Assembly: GCA_014238345.1 (NCBI GenBank)
Contig: JABABF010000153.1
Span: forward strand, 1 to 7,539
DNA from: Gammaproteobacteria bacterium
GTDB lineage: Bacteria; Pseudomonadota; Gammaproteobacteria; JABABF01
Length of the DNA: 7,539 bases
Reading direction: 5' to 3'
Part shown: piece by piece, positions 1-6,900 of the stretch
Position numbering within the stretch: the first letter of the stretch is position 1
Layout: every line of letters begins with the position of its first letter
Program-made: the position numbers and the translations under genes
The notes under the pieces: model-generated
Database searches by the model: none
The model's input: the letters and a program-made list of their open reading frames with translations, nothing else
What the model was told of the DNA's origin: nothing

Positions 1-1356
1 AATATAAGCTGGGTCACCCAACATAGTCTCATTATCTCCAGCGCTACGGGCGGCGGCCTGTGCCGCGAAGCGATCGGCCTGCAATTGCGGATCATTGAGC
101 TCCGAGAAGCCATTGGCGACCTCCATGCCAGCGATGAACAATTCAAAGCGCTCGGCAATGCTGTCATCATCGTCCCGCGCCCGTGCCAACGGCGAGATCG
201 CCACCGGATAGCCGGTAATAAAGACCGCTGTAGCGCCCAGAGCAGGTTCGACCAAGCGCTCAAATAATGCCAGCTGCCACTGGGCGATCCCCGCCTCGGG
301 AGGCAAAGCGGCAATACCACAGGCTACTGCCGCCGCCGACAGCGCCTGCAGATCGTTTACAGACGATTCATTCAAGCCGTCCACATGCGTTACCAAAGCC
401 TGCCGAAAGTCGAGTCGGGGGCAAGGCACAGACAAATCATAAGTGTGGCCTTGATAAACAAAGCTCGGTGCACCGAGGAGGCGCTCGGCCAACGCTCGCA
501 GTAATTGCTCGATCAGCCTCATCAAATCCTCGTAGCCAGCGTAGGCTTGATAGAACTCAAGCATGGTGAACTCTGGGTTGTGCCGCGTTGAGACCCCCTC
601 ATTGCGAAAACAGCGTCCTAACTCGTAGACCCGCTCCAAGCCGCCGACCACAAGACGTTTGAGATGCAATTCTGGAGCGATGCGTAGCTGGAGCTCAAGA
701 CCCAAGGCATTGTGATGGGTGGCAAAGGGTCGCGCCACAGCACCAGAGGAGTTAGTGTGTAGCATCGGTGTCTCCACCTCAATAAAGCCACGCGCATCAA
801 GAAAGGCTCGCAAAGCGGCCAACAGGGCGGAGCGGCGGCGGAACAGACCGCGCGATGCCTCGGCGTTGGCAATCAGATCCAAATGTCGGCGGCGAAAACG
901 CTGCTCGGTGTCGCGCAGACCATGGTACTTACCCGGCAACGGTCGCAGCGCCTTGGACAGCAGTTGCCCAGTGTCTAACTGCAAATATAGGTCGCCGCGT
1001 CCTGAGCGTCGCAGGCGACCCTCAACACCGACAATATCGCCCATATCCCAATCATCCGCACACGCCGCCAAGTCACTGCCAGTAGCCTCCAGCGCCGCCC
1101 GGTCCAGATAGAGCTGCATGCGCCCGCTGGCATCTCCCAAGACCAAGAAATTGCCCCGCCGCGTCAATAGCCGTCCAGCTAGGCAGGCCGATATATCACT
1201 GCTGAGTAGCGCTTCGCGGCTTGCATCACGATGGCTCTGTGCCAGCTCTGCAGTACTGTCGCGCGGGCGAAAATCGTTGGGAAAGTCCCACCCCCCCTCG
1301 CGCAGGACAGACAACTTGCTGGCACGGGCATCGTACTGGTCGCGCAACGAGGACAT
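1..1356 (-). CDS. lysS: Lysyl-tRNA synthetase, class II (3' end cut by window edge)
   Basis: Charges tRNA-Lys with lysine in the cytoplasm using ATP. The frame is open for 452 codons from ATG at 1356-1354 to base 1. E. coli LysS has 505 residues, so about 50 are missing, including motif 3. Visible parts: an N-terminal OB-fold anticodon-binding domain (about residues 55-135), KALRPLPGKYHGL (135-147), class II motif 1 GFIEVETPML (190-199), RPFATHHNAL (209-218), RIAPELHLKRLVVGG (225-239), motif 2 with FRNEG (250-254) and RHNPEFTMLEFYQAY, and NGFSELND (415-422). The Glu of IAPEL, the Tyr of EFYQAY and the Asn/Phe/Glu of NGFSE correspond to the lysine-binding set known from E. coli LysRS. The start ATG shares one base with the prfB stop (TAATG), so the two are almost certainly cotranscribed and coupled. 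Oddities: the OB-fold loop, usually RR-x-MGK, is about three residues shorter (RRGNF), and the usual IPGGA after motif 1 reads NSSGA. No frameshift or stop was found on codon-by-codon reading. Confidence 0.97.
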   Translation of the reverse strand, partial: MSSLRDQYDARASKLSVLREGGWDFPNDFRPRDSTAELAQSHRDASREALLSSDISACLAGRLLTRRGNFLVLGDASGRMQLYLDRAALEATGSDLAACADDWDMGDIVGVEGRLRRSGRGDLYLQLDTGQLLSKALRPLPGKYHGLRDTEQRFRRRHLDLIANAEASRGLFRRRSALLAALRAFLDARGFIEVETPMLHTNSSGAVARPFATHHNALGLELQLRIAPELHLKRLVVGGLERVYELGRCFRNEGVSTRHNPEFTMLEFYQAYAGYEDLMRLIEQLLRALAERLLGAPSFVYQGHTYDLSVPCPRLDFRQALVTHVDGLNESSVNDLQALSAAAVACGIAALPPEAGIAQWQLALFERLVEPALGATAVFITGYPVAISPLARARDDDDSIAERFELFIAGMEVANGFSELNDPQLQADRFAAQAAARSAGDNETMLGDPAYI

Positions 1357-2454
1357 TAGAACCCCTGCTTGAGGCTGACTGAAATAAAGGGATCCAGATC
1401 GCCATCGAGTACCGCTGCGCAATTACCAGTCGAAACCCCTGTGCGTAGATCCTTGATGCGCGAATCATCAAGCACATAGGAGCGGATTTGGCTCCCCCAG
1501 CTGATGACCGCCTTGCTGTCTTCAAGCGTCTGGCGCTCTTTGTCGCGCTCGCGCAACTCGAGCTCGTAGAGACGAGCGCGCAGCTGGCGCATCGCTCGGT
1601 CGCGGTTTTGATGTTGCGAGCGCTGGTTTTGACACTGCACCACGATGCCGCTTGGCTGGTGTGTAATGCGCACCGCCGAATCGGTTTTGTTGACATGCTG
1701 ACCGCCAGCACCACTGGCGCGATAGGTATCCACACGCAGGTCAGAAGACTGAATGTCAATCTCAATGTCCTCGGTCAGCTCTGGCGATACAAAGACCGAG
1801 GCGAAGGAGGTGTGGCGGCGATTTCCTGAATCAAATGGGGACTTGCGTACGAGGCGGTGGACACCAGACTCGGTACGCAACCAGCCATAGGCGCGATCGC
1901 CAACGACATGCAATGTAGCTCCTCGGATACCAGCAACCTCTCCGTGAGCTTGCTCGATCAACTCGGTCTCAAAGCGGTGTTGTTCGCACCAACGCAAGTA
2001 CATGCGCAACATCATCTCCGCCCAATCCTGCGCCTCGGTGCCTCCAGATCCCGACTGGATGGTAAGGAATGCATTGGCCGCATCCTGTTCGCCTGAGAAC
2101 ATGCGCCTAAATTCAAGTGCAGCGACGCGAGGTTCCAAAGCCTGCAGGTCGACCCCGAGCACACTCAGCGCATCTGCATCGCCTTCCTCCACAGCGAGTT
2201 CGATCATCTCAGCCGTATCGCTCAGCTCGGCTCCAATGGCATCAAATGTACCGATCAGTTCGGCTAACGCTGTGCGCTCGCGTCCCAATTCACGGCTTTT
2301 GTCGAGATCCGCCCAGGCCGCTGGAGCGGCCAGATCGCGCTCGACCTCAACCAAGCGCGCACTCTTATCATCATAGTCAAAGATACCCCCTGAGCGCATC
2401 AAGGCGTCCACTGAGTTCGACCGCTGATTGACGCAGTAAATTAGGTTCAGTCAT
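1356..2454 (-). CDS. prfB: Peptide chain release factor 2, made by programmed +1 frameshift
   Basis: RF2 recognises UGA and UAA in the ribosomal A site and triggers peptidyl-tRNA hydrolysis. Translation starts at ATG 2454-2452 and reads 25 codons to CTT (2382-2380), followed by an in-frame TGA (2379-2377). Skipping one T resumes at GAC (2378-2376) and continues 340 codons to TAA (1358-1356). The product is 365 residues, the same length as E. coli RF2. At the family positions it has the stop-codon-recognition tripeptide SPF (205-207) and the catalytic GGQ (250-252). Residue 246 is Ala, the usual residue, where E. coli K-12 has Thr. The start is secure: an in-frame TAG lies 18 bases upstream (2472-2470) with no other start codon between. 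A later ATG in the shifted frame (2411) would give a shorter protein but drops the conserved leader, so I reject it. No good Shine-Dalgarno precedes the ATG. lysS follows with a one-base overlap. Confidence 0.98.
1362..1366 (-). promoter_or_regulatory. Shine-Dalgarno site of lysS inside the prfB 3' end
   Basis: The sequence AGGGG lies five bases before the lysS ATG, within the last codons of prfB (Lys-Gln-Gly-Phe-stop). Together with the TAATG overlap it fixes the lysS start and suggests translational coupling to prfB. Confidence 0.7.
2376..2391 (-). promoter_or_regulatory. prfB: RF2 programmed +1 frameshift cassette
   Basis: Read on the minus strand the site is AGG GGG TAT CTT TGA C. It has the internal Shine-Dalgarno-like AGGGGG, the three-base spacer TAT, the slippery codon CTT, the in-frame stop TGA and the following C that weakens termination. 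As I recall the E. coli prfB site, these 16 bases are identical. The known mechanism is that scarce RF2 makes the ribosome pause at UGA and slip +1, whereas abundant RF2 terminates after 25 residues, so RF2 limits its own synthesis. Confidence 0.97.
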
Positions 2455-2463
2455 GACGTGTAG

Positions 2464-2493
2464 ATTGTACTATGGCAGAGCATTAACGCTTAA
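2464..2493 (-). promoter_or_regulatory. Weak sigma70-type promoter candidate for prfB-lysS
   Basis: On the minus strand TACAAT (2469-2464) differs from the -10 consensus at one base. TTAAGC (2493-2488), 18 bases upstream, is a poor -35 match (three of six). Transcription from it would begin about three or four bases before the prfB ATG, giving an almost leaderless mRNA, which would fit the missing Shine-Dalgarno. Transcription from further upstream is equally possible. Confidence 0.25.
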
Positions 2494-2504
2494 AAATACT
2501 CTGC
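2475..2504. repeat. Imperfect 10-bp dyad upstream of prfB
   Basis: The plus-strand arms are GCAGAGCATT (2475-2484) and AATACTCTGC (2495-2504), separated by ten bases. Nine of ten positions are complementary, and in minus-strand RNA the odd pair is a U-G wobble, so a ten-pair hairpin could form. No T-run follows on the minus strand, so it does not look like a terminator. It lies 21 bases before the prfB start and surrounds the candidate -35 element. It may be an operator or a leader hairpin. Confidence 0.45.
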
Positions 2505-2648
2505 TCTAAAGCCACTGGTAGCGGCTACATAGCAACATGTCGGCGCATCGGTACCTTGGACACCTTAGAGATTTGCGGGTGAATTGGAGAGCACATCACC
2601 CAAGTCGACTGAGGCGCGTCTCGGGCTTAGATACCAAGCTAAAGGCCT

Positions 2649-2674
2649 AAACGCATCAGCTGGCTAGTGATGCG
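2649..2674 (-). terminator. Possible weak intrinsic terminator after the membrane-anchored protein gene
   Basis: Starting five bases past the TGA of the upstream gene, the minus strand reads CGCATCA, a nine-base spacer, then TGATGCG. This is a perfect seven-pair stem, followed by only TTT and then AGGCCTTT. The position is right for a terminator, but the T-tract is short and the loop is large, so termination may be inefficient. Confidence 0.35.
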
Positions 2675-2679
2675 AGCGC

Positions 2680-3771
2680 TCAGGGCGTAATGCGGGTCGC
2701 CGTGTGCAACGCCTCCGGATCGGCCAGCGCCATGGATAGCTGCTGTAAACGCACTTCTACCGTCTGCAAGCTCACCTGCTGAGGTGATAGGCCACGCATT
2801 AGCTCCCGCTGATAGCTCGCCACACCTGCAGCACCGCTCTGTAGTTTAGAGCGGTGGCGTATATGACGCTTGAGTAATTCCCCGTCCAATGCTGTCAACG
2901 CATTATCACCGCTGACATCCAACAGCTTCGAATGCTTACGAATCGATACGAGTAACTTCCCAATCACCTGTTGCACAGGTGCCGAGATCGGTAGCCCTCT
3001 CAACGCAACATCTGGATTGCGACGCAAGGTTCCTGCGGAGACGCCAATGGAGCGCGACAACAACAGCGCATCGAATAAATCAAATCCCTCGGCACCGGCG
3101 AAGTCCATATCAACTGCCGACAAAATAGATAGCCTGCCCTCCCCTTGAAATCTCGCATCATAAATAGACACGGTAGCTGAGTAGGGAGTCGCTACTTTAG
3201 CTGGACAGAGCTCCAAGCGATCATCTCTGATCCGCCACGCCAGCTCAGCGTCCTGAGCCTGTAGCCGCACTGCTGTAGTGGGAGTATAGATTTCCCGGTT
3301 GGCATATTGATCTGTGGCGTATAGAGACAATGCTGTACAGCGACCACTGTATAACTGAGTTGTTGCCAACGATAACTCCACTGGAGCAATACTCCACTGC
3401 AAATTTGCCTCCCCAAAAGCTGTGCCATCCGAGACAATCAAGCGCAATTGGCTATCCGCGGCCACCTTATGTATCACCACTTGAAAGCCCGAGCCCTGAG
3501 GTACTGGTTGTATTGTCCCGCTAGCTCCCTCTATGCGCAGCCGAGTCGAAGGACTGCGCTGATATCCATTAATCGGGCGGCCCGCACTGTCCATGCCGAC
3601 CAAATTCACCCGGAATGCTTTGCCAGGCTCCACGATATCCGGTGCCAATATCTGCACATGATCCAAATCAGAGAAGCCGCCTTTCAGCGAAAAAACATCA
3701 CCCCACGGTATTTTCCACAGACCTATCACCACCACGACAACCGCTAGCAGTGCAATGAGCGGTATGCTCAA
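2680..3771 (-). CDS. Membrane-anchored protein with two Ig-like and two dockerin-like modules
   Basis: I do not recognise a named family. With the TTG start at 3771-3769 the product has 363 residues. Residues 3-19 form one hydrophobic segment (IPLIALLAVVVVVIGLW) without an obvious signal-peptidase site, suggesting an inner-membrane anchor with the rest in the periplasm. Residues about 37-129 and 130-219 are two Ig-like beta modules with the pattern also seen in the large neighbour (G-x-x-F/T-x-x-x-L-x-x-x-D-x-x-x-N/R). Cys145 and Cys189 in the second could form a disulfide. Two dockerin/EF-hand-like loops follow: Asp223-Asp234, degenerate, and Asp285-Asp296, which keeps Asp at 1, 5 and 12 and Ser at 3. 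A probable helical tail ends the protein. The start is uncertain: AAGGG lies four bases before TTG 3771. In-frame TTG codons at 3873 and 3948 are alternatives, but the added segment is rich in Arg, His and Cys, resembles translated non-coding DNA, and at 3948 overlaps the upstream gene. No enzymatic motif is visible. Confidence 0.8.
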   Translation of the reverse strand: MSIPLIALLAVVVVVIGLWKIPWGDVFSLKGGFSDLDHVQILAPDIVEPGKAFRVNLVGMDSAGRPINGYQRSPSTRLRIEGASGTIQPVPQGSGFQVVIHKVAADSQLRLIVSDGTAFGEANLQWSIAPVELSLATTQLYSGRCTALSLYATDQYANREIYTPTTAVRLQAQDAELAWRIRDDRLELCPAKVATPYSATVSIYDARFQGEGRLSILSAVDMDFAGAEGFDLFDALLLSRSIGVSAGTLRRNPDVALRGLPISAPVQQVIGKLLVSIRKHSKLLDVSGDNALTALDGELLKRHIRHRSKLQSGAAGVASYQRELMRGLSPQQVSLQTVEVRLQQLSMALADPEALHTATRITP

Positions 3772-3825
3772 TGCACCCTTGGTCCGTGGAGAATTAGAAT
3801 GTCCGCACGCTCTCCCCTCATGAGC

Positions 3826-3840
3826 CCCACACGATGTGGG
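3826..3840. repeat. Short perfect inverted repeat between the two modular-protein genes
   Basis: CCCACA and TGTGGG flank a three-base loop (CGA on plus). On the minus strand a T5 run precedes the stem rather than following it, so it is not an intrinsic terminator for the large gene. It sits in the 142-base gap 3772-3913, 55 bases before the TTG proposed as the start of the downstream gene. An eight-base palindrome CTCATGAG (3817-3824) adjoins it. No convincing promoter was found in this gap. Confidence 0.4.
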
Positions 3841-3913
3841 AAAAACCCTTGAACTGGGCTGGGGGATAGGCAATAATCTATGCCGCCGCCACCGAGCGTG
3901 ATCTGGAAGGCAA

Positions 3914-6900
3914 CTATTCGCCCAAAAGCACCTGAATTTGTCTGACAATCTCTGCTTCAGCAGACAACAGATTGGTATAACCCGCCACTACTATATCGGA
4001 AGATATGCCATTGATGATATTCTCCCGCCCAGTCTTTGTCAATCTCGCCGCTCTAAACAATAGCGTCGCGTCCACCACACCCACCTCGTTGCTTGGGTCG
4101 AGATCGAAATTGAAAATAGGGGGTTCAATAGCTAACATGTCCTGCACTTTGCCCGCAATCTCTGCTTCAGCAGGTAACAAATTGGTATAACCCGCCGCCA
4201 GAACATTGCTGATCTCGCCACTCGCTATGCGTCTTAGCTGATCAGCCGTCAATCTAAATCCTCTAAAGAATAGCGTTGCGTCCAGAACATCAATAACGCC
4301 GTCGTCATTAAGATCCAGATTGATAAACGAAGTGGCCGCCACCGAGAAGAAGCCACTAATCCCCTGATCCGACACACTCAATTGCAATGCGCTGGTTTGT
4401 GCCACCACAAGATCAACCAACTGCAGCTGCAATTCGCTGGCCGACAACAGTAGCACCGATGTCGCCCGCCCCACGCCTTCTGACACCGTCACCGCAACCG
4501 CCGCGCTCAGCTCAAACTCATCATCCACATTACCGTCGGCATCCATACCACTCACTACTAGGGTAAATAGCGTATTTCCTAACACTTCGGTGGCGCCAAC
4601 CACCCGGAGCTGAGCGGCCTCTACCGCCAAAGTCAACTCGATTGTCCCCAGCAAGCCATCACTACTCAGCGTCAAGCGCGCCGTGCTGTTATCAGAGACA
4701 GTACCACTAATACGTAATTCCACCGTATTGCCACTGCTGCCCACTTGGGTCGCTAAGGCACCACTCCCGCCACTTACATCCAATGTCAAGCTCACGTTGG
4801 ACAACTCCAATGGATAAGCTGGAAACGGTGCATTGGTGGCATCCACCGCTTGCACCGTCAGCGCGAAAGTACGGCCGACAACAATGGCTGTGCTCACAAC
4901 GCCCAACTCAAGGTGAGTAGCTCTGTTGCCTAGTATCAGATCAATACTGCCAATAAATCCATCTGCAGCCTCAACGCTCACTGATAATTGCGCGCTAGAT
5001 GATACCCCGCCAATGCTGATAGACACCTGACTACCAGTGGCCGCATGCTGTGTCAGCACACACACCGAAGGCAACAGCTGGAGCGGCAATGGTGCGGTGT
5101 AATCAAGGTCAATATTACCGAAACTATCCGCACCAGATATCGCCAACACAAATACCCCATCCACCACTATATTGGTCGCAGTAGTTGTCACTACCAAACG
5201 CGAGGCCTCTACCGCTAAAGTCAAATCGATTGTCCCCAGCAAGCCATCACTACTCAGCGTCAAGCGTACAGCGCTGTTATCAGAGACAGCACCACTAATA
5301 CGCAATACCACCGTATTGCCACTGCCGCCCACTTGGGTCGCTAAGACACTACTCCCGCCACTTGCATCCAATGTCAAGCCCACGCTGGACAACTCCAATG
5401 GATAAGCTGGAATCGGTGCATTGACGGCATCCACCGCTTGCACCGTCAGCGCGAAAGTACTGCCGACAACAATGGATGTGCTCACAACGCCCAGTTCAAG
5501 ATGATCGGCTGGGGTAGCTGTGCTGTCTAACATCAGATCAATACTGCCAATCAATCCATCGGCAGCCTCAACGCTCACTGATAATTGCCTGGTAGATACC
5601 TCGCCAATGCTTATTGACACTTGGCTACCAGTGACTGCATGCTGTGTCAGCACACCCTCCGTAGTGAGTAACTGCAGCGGCAATGGTGCCGTGTAATCAA
5701 GATCAATATTGCCAAAACTATCTACACCGGATATCGACAGCGCAAAAGCCTCATTTACCACTATATTGGCCGCAGTTGTCGTCACGACCAGACGCGAGGC
5801 CTCTACAGCCAAAGTCAACTCGACTGTCCCCAGAAACTCTCCGCTAATCAGTGTCAAGCTCGCAGTGCTGTTATCCAGAGCAGTGCCACTAATGCGCAAA
5901 ACCACCGTATTGCTACTGCTCCCCACTTGGGTCGCTACGGTGCTACCCACGCTACTTGTATCCAATGCCAAGCCCACACTGGACAACTCCAATGGATAAT
6001 CTGGAATTGGTGTATTGATGGCATCCACCACTTGTACCGTCAGCGTAAAAGTACTGCCGACCACAACGGGTGCGCTCACAATTCCCAAATCGAGGTGATC
6101 GGGGAGGCCGGTAGTGAACAACATCAGATCAATACTGCCAGTCAATCCATCCGTAGCCGCGACGCTCAACGATAATAGTTGCCGAGCAACAGGCTCCCCA
6201 CCAATGCTGATAGACGCTGAGCTGGCAGTGACCGTATACGTTGTCACCACCCCATAAGTAGAGCCAAACTGGAGTGGCAACGGCACCTGATAATCAAGAT
6301 CAATATTACTGTAGCCATCAACACCACGGTAGTTCAAAACAAAGGGCTCATCAAACGGCTGAAGCGAGGATGCCACAGCCAGCTCGAGCTGGCTCGCCAC
6401 CACCTCTGCGCCAAACTCTTGGCTGGCCTGTGCACCTAGGGTTGCCACGGTGATTGTGACGCTACTGTTATCCGCCGCCTTGAGCAACATCAGCGTCAAG
6501 GTACTAGTGCTGGTCTCAACAACCTGCAACTCCGTGCCATCGGGACTCGCTGTCACCTCTAATGAGGGCAAATGCAAGCGGAAAGTAGTATCTATGTCAC
6601 CATTTGCAAAGCGAGCTGATACCTCCAATGTCACTGTACTCTGGCCGACAACTAAAGGAGCGGCTGAAGACGGCACCAACACTAAAAATGATGGGGCGAG
6701 GACAAAAATATCCGCCGCGCCCAACAGGCTACCGCTAGAAACCGTCAGTGAGACAGTGGATTCATCCCCAGACCACGCCTGCACATCAATCAGCTGAGCG
6801 CTGACCGCTCGCGCATTCCACCGCAGCTCGGGTGTGCTATAGAGCGACAGAGGGGCATCGCGCAAATCGTAAGTAAAGCTGATATTTCCAAGTGCGTCAA

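Larger units (their letters stand above)
4616..6394 (-). repeat. Alternating B-A-B-A-B-A module array within the giant gene
   Basis: Six consecutive Ig-like modules alternate in type. B modules (6101-6394, 5507-5797, 4916-5203) carry SRLVVTTTA and NIDLDYTAPLPLQL, in a looser form in the first. A modules (5798-6100, 5204-5506, 4616-4915) carry HLELGVVST, AYPLELS and DNSTARLTLSS. The repeating A+B unit is 591-594 bases. The last two A modules differ at 15 of 100 residues by my count. The two later B modules are about 80% identical, while the first B is clearly more diverged. Confidence 0.9.

Noticed and set aside
719..1372. Plus-strand frames across lysS and prfB (for example 719-1111, 1118-1372, 1488-1829, 2002-2376)
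   Set aside because: They are antisense to verified genes, lack recognisable domains and have shadow-like composition.
2377..2379. In-frame TGA in prfB as a disabling mutation
   Set aside because: It lies in the conserved RF2 frameshift cassette, and the +1 product has the exact expected length and motifs.
2577..2601. GGGTGA/TCACCC inverted repeat in the prfB upstream gap
   Set aside because: Only six pairs with a 13-base loop and no T-run or other context; too weak to call.
3826..3845. Hairpin as terminator of the giant gene
   Set aside because: On the transcribed minus strand the T-run comes before the stem, not after it.
3772..3948. N-terminal extension of the anchored protein to the TTG at 3948
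   Set aside because: The extension overlaps the giant gene, has no clear ribosome binding site and has a composition (Arg, His, Cys, Pro) unlike the rest of the protein.
5172..5999. Two similar plus-strand frames (5172-5405 and 5709-5999) as a duplicated gene
   Set aside because: Their likeness comes from lying antisense to repeated A/B modules.
4616..6394. Repeat array as a CRISPR or mobile element
   Set aside because: The repeats are about 590 bases, in frame and protein-coding, with no short spacers, terminal inverted repeats or transposase.
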